Assembly: GCA_003279015.1 (NCBI GenBank)
Contig: QCBV01000001.1
Coordinates: forward strand, 1 to 64,000
Length of the DNA stretch: 64,000 bases
Origin: Prochlorococcus sp. AG-347-J19
GTDB taxonomy: Bacteria > Cyanobacteriota > Cyanobacteriia > PCC-6307 > Cyanobiaceae
Direction: 5' to 3'
How positions within the stretch are numbered: position 1 is the stretch's first letter; every line of letters begins with the position of its first letter. Shown here one piece after another: positions 19,723 to 29,296 of this stretch. Both the position numbers and the translations under genes were made by a program. The notes beneath the pieces are model-generated. The model saw only the letters and a program-made list of their open reading frames with translations. It searched no databases and was not told the origin of the DNA.

Positions 19723-19916
19723 AAATAATGGATTTTTTAAAAAGCTAGCACTGAAATCGAAATAAAAACTACTTTTACGTTGAAATTTTAAAGACAAAAT
19801 TTTTTTTTAAAATGCTTATTTCTCGAAATCCCTTGATATTAATGGATTTTTAAAAAATTAAAAAAATTTGAAATTTTAAGTATTTTTTTAAAATGTTGTA
19901 AAAATCAATATTTATT
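19723..19916 (-). promoter_or_regulatory. AT-rich leader/promoter region of the sigma factor gene
   Basis: This unusually long spacer (about 195 bp) lies between the ppk 3' end and the sigma gene. It is packed with phased-looking T- and A-tracts, and the element AATGGATTTTTTAAAAA occurs at 19727 with a near copy at 19841. I see no ORF and no convincing -35/-10 pair, so promoter content is inferred from position only. Confidence 0.4.
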
Positions 19917-21995
19917 TTATTTTTCTATTAGGTCAATTTGCGAACGATTAGACGAGGAATCTAATTCATATTTCGAATAAGAACCATCTTCTTTCATTAT
20001 CCAAGAAAAGTAATCATCTTTAATGTAGGTTTGCAAAAGTGAGTATATTTTACATTTCAATTCATAATCCTCTATTGGAGTAACAGCTTCTATTCTTCTA
20101 TCAAGATTTCTTCTCATCCAATCTGCACTCCCAATAAAAACCTCATTATTACCGTTATTACAAAACCAAAAAATTCTTGAGTGTTCAAGAAAGTGGCCAA
20201 TAATGCTTATGACTTTAATATTTTCACTTAAATTTTTTCTTTGTGGATATAAGCAACAAATACCTCTTATGATGAGGTTAATTTTTACACCTGAGTCTGA
20301 AGCTAAATAAAGGAGTTTAATTATTTCTGGATCTACTAAAGAATTCATTTTTGCAATTATTTCGGCTTTTTTGCCTTCCTTTGCATTTTTAATTTCTCTC
20401 TTTATCAGAAATATAAATTTCTCTCTCATCGATGAGGGAGAAACTAATAACTTTTGATAACTTTTTTGTTTAGAAAAACCTGATAAGTAATTAAATAACT
20501 CAAGTAAATCTGATGCAATATCAGGATCAGTTGAAAGTAATCCTAAATCTGTATAAAACATTGAAGTATTAGAGTTATAATTTCCAGTTCCAATATGGAA
20601 ATAATTCCTTAATCGTCCTTTTTCTTTTCTTACTATTAAAGCTATTTTTGTATGTGTTTTAAATCCTATGATTCCATATACAACATGAATACCAGCTTGT
20701 TCAAGTTGTTTTGCCCATTGAATATTATTGTCTTCATCAAATCTTGCTTTTAGTTCAACAAGAGTCATTACTTCTTTCCCGTTCTCTGCAGCTCTCATTA
20801 AAGCTGTAATGATCGGCGAATCCTTGGAAACTCGATACAAAGTAATTTTGATAGCCATGACAAGTGGATCATCAGCTGCTTTGTTTATAAATTCTTCAAC
20901 TGAAGTTTTAAATAGGTCGTATGGATGATGAAGCAGAATATTTTTTTTTCTAAGTATATTAAAAATAGAATTAAGGTTTTTGTTTGCGGGTAAGTTTAAA
21001 TTTTTTAATTTCGGGTGAGTTTTCCCAATTAGTAGATTTTCTTTTAAATCATCTCTATTAATTTTTGTAAGCTGATTAAAATCGTCAAGGCCTAAAAAAC
21101 TTTTGCAAAAGTAAATATACTCTTTTTGTATTGAGATACTTTCAATGAGTAATTTCAGAATATTTTCTGGCATATCCGATTCAACTTCTAATCTAACTAC
21201 GTCTCCACCTAATCTTCTCTTTTGCAAACTTTGTTCAACTGCTAAAAGAAGATCATCAGCTTCAAGTTCTTTTAATTCTAAATCTGCATCCCTTGTCACT
21301 CTAAAAAAAGAGTAATTTATACATTCCATTCCGTTAAATAAGGTTTTTATATTATTCCCAATTAAATCTTCAACACTTATGAAAAAATATGTACTTTCAT
21401 TACCGTGTTGAATAATTTCATTAGGAATTTGTATAAATCTATTTATATTTTTTGTTGGTATTTTTACTCTGACAAACTGATTTTTAGAATCTTCCCCATC
21501 TCTTATTAAAGCTGCCAAATTTAGACTTAAATTACTTATAAAGGGAAATGGATGTGCTGGATCAACAACTAATGGAGTTAATAAAGGAAAAATAGATGAA
21601 ATAAAGTAGTTATTGCACCAATTTCTTTGATTTTCACTTAGGTCCTTATATTTTTTTAAAATCACACCTTTTTCTTTTAATTCATTATTTAGTTCATTAT
21701 TTATGTAGTTTTCTTGTAGGGTAGTTAACTTCTTTACTTCATTATTTATTTTTGTTAATTGCTCTTTAGGGGTAAGTCCATCAACACTTTTTTTTGTAAC
21801 GCCTGCTTCAACTTGAGCTTTTAATGAAGCTACCCTTACCATAAAAAATTCATCTAAATTATTACTAAAAATTGAACAAAATTTTACTTTATCTAGGATT
21901 TTGTACCCCTTTTCCATTCCAGTTAGGAGTACTCTTTTATTGAATTCAATCCAACTTAATTCTCTATTAATAAAAACATCAGCTTGGCTTTTCAT
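19917..21995 (-). CDS. ppk: Polyphosphate kinase 1
   Basis: Ppk1 reversibly transfers the ATP gamma-phosphate to polyphosphate, storing phosphorus and energy. The 692-residue protein has the N-terminal domain start INRELSWIEFNKRVL, YRVSKDSPIITALMRAAENGKEV, the HxK phosphohistidine motif in GFKTHTKIALIVRKE and HIGTGNYNSNT, and a second HKD-like motif around FIGSADWMRRNLDRRIE. The 1-bp overlap with the upstream MFS gene stop/start suggests coupled translation. Polyphosphate storage fits a phosphate-limited ocean lifestyle. Confidence 0.95.
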   Translation of the reverse strand: MKSQADVFINRELSWIEFNKRVLLTGMEKGYKILDKVKFCSIFSNNLDEFFMVRVASLKAQVEAGVTKKSVDGLTPKEQLTKINNEVKKLTTLQENYINNELNNELKEKGVILKKYKDLSENQRNWCNNYFISSIFPLLTPLVVDPAHPFPFISNLSLNLAALIRDGEDSKNQFVRVKIPTKNINRFIQIPNEIIQHGNESTYFFISVEDLIGNNIKTLFNGMECINYSFFRVTRDADLELKELEADDLLLAVEQSLQKRRLGGDVVRLEVESDMPENILKLLIESISIQKEYIYFCKSFLGLDDFNQLTKINRDDLKENLLIGKTHPKLKNLNLPANKNLNSIFNILRKKNILLHHPYDLFKTSVEEFINKAADDPLVMAIKITLYRVSKDSPIITALMRAAENGKEVMTLVELKARFDEDNNIQWAKQLEQAGIHVVYGIIGFKTHTKIALIVRKEKGRLRNYFHIGTGNYNSNTSMFYTDLGLLSTDPDIASDLLELFNYLSGFSKQKSYQKLLVSPSSMREKFIFLIKREIKNAKEGKKAEIIAKMNSLVDPEIIKLLYLASDSGVKINLIIRGICCLYPQRKNLSENIKVISIIGHFLEHSRIFWFCNNGNNEVFIGSADWMRRNLDRRIEAVTPIEDYELKCKIYSLLQTYIKDDYFSWIMKEDGSYSKYELDSSSNRSQIDLIEK

Positions 21996-23284
21996 TAAAA
22001 TACTTTTGATTTTTGATTATTAAAAGAATTATTACTTTTACCCTCTGCAATAAGATATATCATGAAAAGTAAGATAACGGAACCAGCTATGAAAGGTGAT
22101 TTAGGACCAAAACTATCATAAACCCTTCCTGCCATTGCAATTCCTAAAACTCCTCCAAGACTCTGTAGACCTTGAAGATTACTTAAAATTGATCCTTGTT
22201 TATCAACTTCTAATTTCTTTGATATGAGTGCTCTTAAGGTGGGCGTAATTAATCCTGCCCCAACGGCTAAAAATGATACAGCTGAATAAATATTAATTGT
22301 CGCATTTTCTTTTGGAGCAGTTATTAAAAGAGCACATGCTACAAGAATGAAGCCTGATCCAATAAGTGTTAATCGCATTTCTCCAAATTGCTTTACAAGA
22401 GGCCCAATTAGTCCTCCCTGAACGATAATTGCAATGATTCCAACTACAACAAGCGTTCCACTTGATGCTTTGGTCGTCCAGTTTAAAGATTCTTGAAGGA
22501 AAAATATAAGGATATTGGTCAATCCAGTAAAAGCAATAAAGTAAATAAAAAAAGCTAATGATAATTTTTTAATCTTTTCTTCTTTGAAAACTGTAAATAG
22601 GTTTTTTAAAGGGTTTTTTATAATAGGTTTTGGTTTATTTGAGTCAATATTAGGCTTGGTTTCCGGTAAGTAAAAAAATACAAGGAGGAAATTTATTATT
22701 GGAATGATTGAGGCTATCAAAACTGGAATAATAAAATTATTATTTGTATTTTTTGCAAAAATTACAACAAAAATATTACCTAAGAAAAAACTTAAACCAA
22801 AAGCTACACCAATAAGACCAAATGTTTTTGCTCTTTTTTCAGGGCTTGAAATATCTGCAAGAATTGTTGTTGCAGTAGCTGCAGTCCCCCCACTTAAACC
22901 GTCAATTAGTCTTGCTAAAAATAATAAAAATAAAGGGATAGAGGCTATTGAATTTGACCAATTAAAAAGAACCGTAAAAGATAATATTGATATTCCTATG
23001 ACTGAACCAGTAATACAAAAAAGAGTGACAGGTCTTCTTCCATATCTATCACTCATAAGTCCTATAAAAGGAGAAGCTGTAAATTGAGCTAATTGGTAAG
23101 TGCATGATAATAAACCATATGTACTTGCTTTAGAATCAAAAAGTAAAACAAAGGAGGGTAATATGGGTAACAGTATACTTTCACTTAAACGATCATTTAG
23201 AAGAGTAATAAAAGCACTAAGGAGAGTAAATTTTTTATTTGGTTTTAATAAACTTTCTTTCACAATATTTACCTTCATTACCAT
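21995..23284 (-). CDS. Major facilitator superfamily transporter
   Basis: A 429-residue protein with about twelve membrane helices. The loop 2-3 signature is GLMSDRYGRRPVTLF near residue 75; a TetA-like helix 5 pattern follows (GLIGVAFGLSFFLG). This subgroup contains drug/H+ antiporters such as TetA and also metabolite exporters; the substrate cannot be read from sequence. It begins MVMKVN (ATG 23284, with an internal ATG two codons on) and ends overlapping the ppk start by 1 bp, so the pair is probably one transcript. Confidence 0.88.
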   Translation of the reverse strand: MVMKVNIVKESLLKPNKKFTLLSAFITLLNDRLSESILLPILPSFVLLFDSKASTYGLLSCTYQLAQFTASPFIGLMSDRYGRRPVTLFCITGSVIGISILSFTVLFNWSNSIASIPLFLLFLARLIDGLSGGTAATATTILADISSPEKRAKTFGLIGVAFGLSFFLGNIFVVIFAKNTNNNFIIPVLIASIIPIINFLLVFFYLPETKPNIDSNKPKPIIKNPLKNLFTVFKEEKIKKLSLAFFIYFIAFTGLTNILIFFLQESLNWTTKASSGTLVVVGIIAIIVQGGLIGPLVKQFGEMRLTLIGSGFILVACALLITAPKENATINIYSAVSFLAVGAGLITPTLRALISKKLEVDKQGSILSNLQGLQSLGGVLGIAMAGRVYDSFGPKSPFIAGSVILLFMIYLIAEGKSNNSFNNQKSKVF

Positions 23285-23310
23285 TAACTTCTACTACCAT
23301 ACTTGTTAAT

Positions 23311-23314
23311 GGAG
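23311..23314 (+). promoter_or_regulatory. Ribosome binding site deciding the cobA start
   Basis: GGAG lies 6 nt before GTG 23321, ahead of MPGIVYLVGAGPGD. The upstream in-frame ATG 23309 and TTG 23303 have no such element in front of them. Confidence 0.5.
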
Positions 23315-23320
23315 ATTATT

Positions 23321-24124
23321 GTGCCCGGCATTGTTTATTTAGTTGGAGCGGGTCCTGGTGACCCTGAGCTTTTAACTCTAAAAGCTTTACGCCTAATTAA
23401 AAATTGTGATGCATTAGTTCATGATGCTTTAATCCCGGATGAAATAACAAAAGAGGCGGGAAAACATACAGAAATTTTCCATGTAGGTAAAAGAGCTGGA
23501 AAGTGTTCTGTACCTCAGGCTGAAACTAATGCTCTTATTTTGAAATTGGCAAAAGAGGGCAAAAATGTTGTAAGGCTCAAAGGGGGAGATCCATTCGTTT
23601 TTTCTAGAGGTGGTGAAGAGGTATCGATTTTAGAAAAAAATGGAATTTCAGTTGAAATCGTTCCTGGTATTACTTCTGGAATAGCTGCCCCCACATATTT
23701 TGGTATTCCACTAACCCATAGAGATGCTGCGAGTTCCGTAACTTTCGTCACTGGACATGAGCGTGTAGATAAGGAAAAAAAGACGGTAAATTGGAGAGAT
23801 TTAGCTAAATCTTCAGATAGCTTAGTAATTTTTATGGGTATAAAAAATATAGAATTTATTGTGCAAGAATTAATTCTTGGTGGATTAGATAAAAATACTA
23901 AATGCGCTGTTATTCAAGAAGCTACTTTAAAAAATCAAAAATGTTTGATAGAGAAATTAGATAATCTTCCAGATAAAATCAAAGATAAAGAATTTTTAGC
24001 TCCATCAATTATCATTATTGGAAAAATCGTTGAATTTAAGGTTAATAACAATATTACTAAAGTATCTGATGTCTATTTGCCAGATATTAATAAAGTTCAA
24101 CTATATAATAAATCCCAAAAGTAA
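23321..24124 (+). CDS. cobA: Uroporphyrinogen-III C-methyltransferase (SUMT)
   Basis: It methylates uroporphyrinogen III at C-2 and C-7 with SAM to precorrin-2, feeding siroheme and cobalamin. Family motifs: VYLVGAGPGDPELLTLKA at the N-terminus (SAM loop), VVRLKGGDPFVFSRGGEE, and VPGITSGIAAPTYFGIPLTHRD. The start is set at GTG 23321 from the GGAG in front of it; ATG 23309 is the alternative, giving four more residues. There is no fused CysG oxidase or HemD domain. The 3' end overlaps convergent pabC by 28 bp. Confidence 0.93.
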   Translation: MPGIVYLVGAGPGDPELLTLKALRLIKNCDALVHDALIPDEITKEAGKHTEIFHVGKRAGKCSVPQAETNALILKLAKEGKNVVRLKGGDPFVFSRGGEEVSILEKNGISVEIVPGITSGIAAPTYFGIPLTHRDAASSVTFVTGHERVDKEKKTVNWRDLAKSSDSLVIFMGIKNIEFIVQELILGGLDKNTKCAVIQEATLKNQKCLIEKLDNLPDKIKDKEFLAPSIIIIGKIVEFKVNNNITKVSDVYLPDINKVQLYNKSQK

Positions 24125-24924
24125 ATTGGATCGAATTTAGGTTTAAGCTTTAAATCATTAACTTGATAAATTTGCCTGCAAGATAAGCTATTAATTGCAA
24201 CTACTATGTCATCATTTTGAAATTCTGGAGGAATTAATTCTTCTTTTACAATTTTTAATTTTAAAGCTTTAGAAACCATAATCCCCTCTAAACAGCCGCT
24301 CTCTTTTCTAGGAGTTATCCATTTATTATTTCTTTTAATTAGAAGATTAAATGTACTTCCACAACAAAGCTCATCAGATGTATTCAAAAGAATAGAATCG
24401 TCAAATGATTTTTCATTAGCTTCTGTTAAAACTTGTATTGCCTGATTATATGAAAATGTTTTGCATTTACTTATGAGACTGAATTCATTTATTTTTTCCG
24501 TTTGACTAATGCAAACGCTTATCGGATTAAAATTTGGTTTGATTCTATAGAACTCAAGCCATAAATTATCCAAATCTTTTGTCTCTGAAGTGCTATCAAT
24601 TGTTAGTTTTCGACCTTCATTAGTTCCTCGACTATAGTTTATTCTTACTGAAGCAAATTGATCATTTTTAAGCGATAACTTTCTAATTCCATCGTTAATA
24701 AGTTGTCTCAAAGTTAATTTATTCATTTTGAGATTAATATTTAAAATCTTGCTACTTTTTTCTAACCTTTTCAGATGTTCATCAAAAAGAATAGGTTTGT
24801 TTTCTTTTATCAAAATGGTTTCAAATATACCATCAGCAAATTTTAATCCTCTATTATTAGCGGCAATAAATATTCTATCAATATCAACCCATTGATCCTT
24901 GTGCCAGCCTAATGCTTCAATCAT
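24097..24924 (-). CDS. pabC: Aminodeoxychorismate lyase (fold-type IV PLP enzyme)
   Basis: PabC converts 4-amino-4-deoxychorismate to p-aminobenzoate and pyruvate for folate. The 275-residue protein has the class IV pattern: NRGLKFADGIFETI near residue 24, the PLP Lys in KCKTFSYNQAIQVLTEAN, and CCGSTFNLLI before PRKESGCLEGIM. Class IV also includes branched-chain aminotransferases, but its direct coupling to pabB (4-bp overlap) supports PabC. It is the last gene of the leftward run starting at mazG. Confidence 0.85.
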   Translation of the reverse strand: MIEALGWHKDQWVDIDRIFIAANNRGLKFADGIFETILIKENKPILFDEHLKRLEKSSKILNINLKMNKLTLRQLINDGIRKLSLKNDQFASVRINYSRGTNEGRKLTIDSTSETKDLDNLWLEFYRIKPNFNPISVCISQTEKINEFSLISKCKTFSYNQAIQVLTEANEKSFDDSILLNTSDELCCGSTFNLLIKRNNKWITPRKESGCLEGIMVSKALKLKIVKEELIPPEFQNDDIVVAINSLSCRQIYQVNDLKLKPKFDPIYFWDLLYS

Positions 24925-26237
24925 TTTAGTGAATCAATTAACGGTAAAAGTTTCCACTTTAGTTCATTAGTTTCCTCTTCAGGGTTTGAGTCAATAACTA
25001 TTCCGCAACCAGCATATATATTGATTGTTTTGTCTTTAATTAAAAATGATCTTATGAGTATATTGCTGTCAAACTCTCCATTCCAGTCAAGCTTCAAAAA
25101 TGATCCACAGTATGGTCCGCGTTCACATTCTTCTAATTCAAAAAGTCTCTGGCATGATCTTAATTTAGGTGCTCCAGTTATAGAGCCTCCAGGCCAACAA
25201 GCTTTTAGTAAATCAATCCAGTTCTTGTCTTTTTTTAATTTGCCTCTGATTACTGAAGTTAGATGATGAACTTTTAAGAAACTTTCAAGTTTTAATATTT
25301 CAGGCACCATAATACTGCCTGTTTCGCAAACTTTACTTAAATCATTTCTTATTAGGTCAACAATCATAATATTTTCGGCTCTATCTTTTTCGTTCGTTAT
25401 TAAATCGATAGCATTCAGTGCGTCTTTATCTAAATCCTTATCTCTGGATCTAGTGCCTTTGATAGGTCTTGATTCTACAAAATTTTTATTATCTATTTTT
25501 ATAAATCTTTCTGGCGAGGTCGACAATACAGCTTCTTTATAATTATCATTATTTATTATTATTCCTCCAAAGGGAGCTCTTAATTTCCTTCTTATTTTTA
25601 AATAAATATCTAGAGGATTATAGTCTTTAGAAGATTCAATTTCGCATTTAGTTGTTAGGTTTGCTTGAAATATATCTCCTAGAGAAATTAATTTTTTCAA
25701 TTTTAGAATATTTTTCTGAAATTTATCAGCCATTTCGTCCAAATTTATTTTTGAAAAATCAAAATTCAAATTTGTTTTAATAATATTTTCTTCTTCAATA
25801 TTTTTTATATTGTTGATTATGTTTTTATAATTCACCAGTTCAGATGAGTTTGTGCCTTCGATAATTATTTCTTTTTTTTTTAGATTACACTTAATGATTG
25901 GATCATATGATGCAATCCATAAAGTTGCCATATTAGATTTTCGCCATGGGTTTTTGGGTTCTATGTAAACTCCAGCTTCATAACTTAGCCATCCCATCCA
26001 AAATCCTTTTTCAATATTTTTTAAATTGTTAAATGGATTATTAGTTTTGTCTAAGTTATTGATATCTCTTGATTGGATTATTTTTTTAGGTTTAATTCCT
26101 ATTATTGACCATTCCCCATTTTCTTTGCCATCACTGTCTAGCCAAGCTAATCCTTTATCTCCGAATTTTTTTGCTAGATGATGCGTAATCAGTGCTGGAT
26201 CAATCCATTTTTCTAGAATTATTTTTTTAATTTTCAT
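24921..26237 (-). CDS. pabB: Para-aminobenzoate synthase component I
   Basis: PabB uses chorismate and ammonia (from a PabA glutaminase, not in this window) to make 4-amino-4-deoxychorismate. It is 438 residues long. The chorismate-binding domain has FQANLTTKCEI, STSPERFI, SRPIKGTRSRD, NIMIVDLIRNDLSKV and GGSITGAPKLRS. The related TrpE enzyme is the alternative; pairing with pabC and the PIKGTR motif (Lys typical of PabB where TrpE has Ala) favour PabB. It overlaps queC and pabC by 4 bp each. Confidence 0.88.
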   Translation of the reverse strand: MKIKKIILEKWIDPALITHHLAKKFGDKGLAWLDSDGKENGEWSIIGIKPKKIIQSRDINNLDKTNNPFNNLKNIEKGFWMGWLSYEAGVYIEPKNPWRKSNMATLWIASYDPIIKCNLKKKEIIIEGTNSSELVNYKNIINNIKNIEEENIIKTNLNFDFSKINLDEMADKFQKNILKLKKLISLGDIFQANLTTKCEIESSKDYNPLDIYLKIRRKLRAPFGGIIINNDNYKEAVLSTSPERFIKIDNKNFVESRPIKGTRSRDKDLDKDALNAIDLITNEKDRAENIMIVDLIRNDLSKVCETGSIMVPEILKLESFLKVHHLTSVIRGKLKKDKNWIDLLKACWPGGSITGAPKLRSCQRLFELEECERGPYCGSFLKLDWNGEFDSNILIRSFLIKDKTINIYAGCGIVIDSNPEEETNELKWKLLPLIDSLK

Positions 26238-26908
26238 TTTTTATTATTGTTATTAAGCCATTTTTCATAAGCGTCATTTCTAATTCTGCAGCTATCACAC
26301 TTACCGCATGGTTTTGAATTACCCGAATAACAACTCCATGTTTTATCTAAAGGGACATGATTATCAAAAGCTAATTTAATAATTTCTTCTTTATTTAAAT
26401 CTAATAGTGGCGTCCAAAGTTTTATTGGATTCTTTTCTCTTCCTCTTTTATTGGCTAAATCTGCTAATTCTTGAAATTTTTTAATGTAGTCAGGCCTGCA
26501 ATCTGGATAACCAGAATAATCTAATGCATTAACTCCTAATCCTATAAAATCAGCATCTATTGCTTCTGCGTAACTTAGTGCAACGGAAATAAATATAGTA
26601 TTTCTCCCAGGAACATAAGTATTAGGAATTTTATTTGCTTGTACTCCTTCTATCGGAATACTTTTTTGAGTATCAGTTAATGATGAGCCTCCCCATAAAG
26701 ATAAGTCAAGCTTAATGATTTTAAATTCTTCGATATCAAAGTGTTTTGCAATTATTGATGCAGAATTTAATTCTTTTTTATGACGTTGACCGTAGTCAAA
26801 TGAAAGGCCAAAAATTTTAGCTTCGGATTTTTTTGCGATACCAGTAACTGTAGAAGAATCTAAACCCCCAGATAATAAAACTACTATCGATTTATTTTTA
26901 AGAGTCAT
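26234..26908 (-). CDS. queC: 7-cyano-7-deazaguanine synthase
   Basis: QueC makes preQ0 from 7-carboxy-7-deazaguanine, ammonia and ATP, on the path to queuosine in tRNA. The 224-residue protein has the PP-loop LLSGGLDSSTVTG near residue 12, the FDYGQRHKKEL block, YVPGRNTIFISVALSYAE, and four zinc-binding Cys in CYSGNSKPCGKCDSCRIR. It lies 6 bp after queE and overlaps the pabB start by 4 bp. Confidence 0.95.
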   Translation of the reverse strand: MTLKNKSIVVLLSGGLDSSTVTGIAKKSEAKIFGLSFDYGQRHKKELNSASIIAKHFDIEEFKIIKLDLSLWGGSSLTDTQKSIPIEGVQANKIPNTYVPGRNTIFISVALSYAEAIDADFIGLGVNALDYSGYPDCRPDYIKKFQELADLANKRGREKNPIKLWTPLLDLNKEEIIKLAFDNHVPLDKTWSCYSGNSKPCGKCDSCRIRNDAYEKWLNNNNKK

Positions 26909-26914
26909 ATGATT

Positions 26915-27592
26915 TCAATTGATTTTTAAGTATTTGTGAGTTTGAAGGCTCAATTTCCAATCTGGATTATTTTTTACGAAATCAATAGCAAGAGAAATCC
27001 CATTCTTATTGTTCCATGCTGGCTGTAAATAAAAAATTTTATCTTCTTTTTTTAAGCCATCTTCACTTTTAGAGAGTTGATATTGTTTTAAAGTTTCTTT
27101 TTTTATTTGAATAGCAAAATCAATATCTTTTATTTCATTTATGATTATTTTGATTTCATTACAGTTTTTTAAAAAATAATTTTTTGGAGGTGAGTGTCTT
27201 TTAGGAGATAAAGTAATCCAGTCATAGCTTCCTGATATTGAATTAACTCCACTTGTCTCAATATGAATCTGCATTGGCTTTTGTTCTGCTCCCATCGTCA
27301 TTTTTTTTATGGCTTTGCAAAAATTATCCAAGTTATGTTGTAAAGGTTCTCCACCTGTAATAACGCAAAAAGATGCTCCTTTTGATCTGGCAATTTTTAT
27401 GCGATCTATTATTTTTTCAATTGATATAGAAGGGTGTTTTTTCTCGTCCCATGAATTCTTGGTATCGCACCATGAACATCCAACTTTACATCCGGCTAAT
27501 CTAACAAAACAAGCACTTTTCCCAGCGTGATAACCTTCACCTTGTAATGAATGAAATTGTTCGACTAAGGGTAAAAAATTTGTCATTTTCAT
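26915..27592 (-). CDS. queE: 7-carboxy-7-deazaguanine synthase (radical SAM)
   Basis: QueE rearranges 6-carboxy-5,6,7,8-tetrahydropterin to 7-carboxy-7-deazaguanine. The 225-residue protein has the N-terminal FHSLQGEGYHAGKSACFVRLAG, followed by the CxxxxxxCxxC-type cluster CKVGCSWCDTKNSW and the GGEPL motif near residue 80. QueD and QueF are not in the window. It is probably cotranscribed with queC (6 bp gap) and follows pyrG by 18 bp. Confidence 0.93.
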   Translation of the reverse strand: MKMTNFLPLVEQFHSLQGEGYHAGKSACFVRLAGCKVGCSWCDTKNSWDEKKHPSISIEKIIDRIKIARSKGASFCVITGGEPLQHNLDNFCKAIKKMTMGAEQKPMQIHIETSGVNSISGSYDWITLSPKRHSPPKNYFLKNCNEIKIIINEIKDIDFAIQIKKETLKQYQLSKSEDGLKKEDKIFYLQPAWNNKNGISLAIDFVKNNPDWKLSLQTHKYLKIN

Positions 27593-27610
27593 TCAAAAAA
27601 ATAAAGAATA

Positions 27611-29221
27611 TTAATTTGATTGATTTAACTTATCTTGAGAGGCTTTTATTAAACCTTTAAATAAAGGATGAGGTTTGCCAGGTCGTGATAAAAACTCAGG
27701 ATGATATTGACACGCTAAGAAGTATGGATGATTTTCTAACTCAATTAACTCAACTAATCTGCCATCTGGTGATGTACCACTAATTTTGTATCCAGAATCT
27801 AAAAAACTTTGTTTGTAGTAATTATTAAATTCGTATCTATGTCGATGTCTCTCATAAATAACATCCTCATCATATAAGTTTTTTCCAGTTGTATTTTTTG
27901 TTAATCTACATGGATAAACTCCAAGTCTCATTGTCCCACCTAAATCAACAACATCTTCCTGTTCTGGTAATAAATGTATCACTGGATTGGGAGTGTTTGG
28001 GTCTAGTTCTGAACTAGATGCATCTGGAAGGTGAGCTACATTCCTGGCCCATTCTATAACTGCACATTGCATACCAAGGCACAAACCTAAAAAGGGAATT
28101 TTGTTTTCTCTTGCGAATTTTATAGCCGAAATTTTTCCATTTACTCCTCTATTGCCAAATCCACCGGGTACAACAATTGCATCAACTTCATCTAAGTAAG
28201 TTTCTGCTGAATTTTTTTCTATCGTTTCAGCACTTACCCAATGTAAATCTAATAGAGCCTTTTGTTCAATGCATGCATGTCTTAAAGCTTCAACGACGGA
28301 TAAATATGCATCTCCAAGTTCAATGTATTTACCTACTAAAGCAACTTTGATTGGAGCTCCAGGGTTTCTTAGGTTGTGTATTAGTTGCTCCCAATTTTTT
28401 AAATCACATTTTTTATCTTCAAGGTCTAAATACTTCAGGATTTCTTTGCATAAACCTTCTTTTTTTAAAGAAAGAGGTACAGAATAGATACTATCAGCAT
28501 CTAGTGCTTCAATTACAGAATTAATATTAACACCACAAAATCCACTAAGTTTCTTTTTAAGACCTTCATTTATTGGTTTATCACTTCGGCATACAAGTAA
28601 ATCTGGTTGAATTCCAATTGATCTTAATTCTTTCACTGAATGTTGTGTTGGTTTAGTTTTTATTTCGCCAGAGGTTTTGATGTAAGGGAGTAATGTTACG
28701 TGTATGTATGCAACATCGTTCCTTTTGACATCATTTTTGAATTCTCTTATTGCCTCCAAAAAAGGCAAAGATTCAATATCACCTACTGTTCCACCAATTT
28801 CAGTAATAATAATATCTGCATTGCTGTTGGCCGCTACTCTATGAATTCTTTCTCTGATTTCTCCCGTTATGTGAGGTATTACTTGCACAGTTCCACCGTT
28901 ATAACTACCTCTCCTTTCTTTGTTAATAACTGATTGATAAATAGATCCCGTAGTCACACTATTTAACCTAGTCATTGCAGTATCAGTAAATCTCTCATAG
29001 TGACCTAAATCTAGATCGGTTTCAGCCCCATCTTCAGTTACAAATACTTCTCCATGTTGGAAAGGGCTCATTGTTCCTGGATCAACATTTAGATATGGAT
29101 CTAGCTTTAATATTGAAACACTATATCCTCTAGACTTTAATAATCTTCCTAAGCTTGCAGCTACAATTCCTTTACCAATGCTAGAAACTACTCCTCCGGT
29201 GACAAATACAAATTTTGACAT
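27611..29221 (-). CDS. pyrG: CTP synthase
   Basis: PyrG aminates UTP to CTP using glutamine and ATP. The 536-residue protein contains both domains: an N-terminal synthase ([42 protein letters not shown]) and a C-terminal class I glutamine amidotransferase with nucleophile Cys in [12 protein letters not shown] and His/Glu in [11 protein letters not shown]. Length and motifs are normal. It lies 75 bp downstream of aspS. Confidence 0.97.
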   Translation of the reverse strand: MSKFVFVTGGVVSSIGKGIVAASLGRLLKSRGYSVSILKLDPYLNVDPGTMSPFQHGEVFVTEDGAETDLDLGHYERFTDTAMTRLNSVTTGSIYQSVINKERRGSYNGGTVQVIPHITGEIRERIHRVAANSNADIIITEIGGTVGDIESLPFLEAIREFKNDVKRNDVAYIHVTLLPYIKTSGEIKTKPTQHSVKELRSIGIQPDLLVCRSDKPINEGLKKKLSGFCGVNINSVIEALDADSIYSVPLSLKKEGLCKEILKYLDLEDKKCDLKNWEQLIHNLRNPGAPIKVALVGKYIELGDAYLSVVEALRHACIEQKALLDLHWVSAETIEKNSAETYLDEVDAIVVPGGFGNRGVNGKISAIKFARENKIPFLGLCLGMQCAVIEWARNVAHLPDASSSELDPNTPNPVIHLLPEQEDVVDLGGTMRLGVYPCRLTKNTTGKNLYDEDVIYERHRHRYEFNNYYKQSFLDSGYKISGTSPDGRLVELIELENHPYFLACQYHPEFLSRPGKPHPLFKGLIKASQDKLNQSN

Positions 29222-29296
29222 TAAATATTTTTAATTAAGCACAGCCTCCTTATATTTTATTTAAACAAAAAACTTTTAGAACATCCATATATATTC

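Noticed and set aside
22704-23087. Antisense ORF of 127 codons inside the MFS gene
   Set aside because: It mirrors the membrane-protein codons on the other strand; no start context or recognisable domain, and the MFS frame is clearly the coding one.
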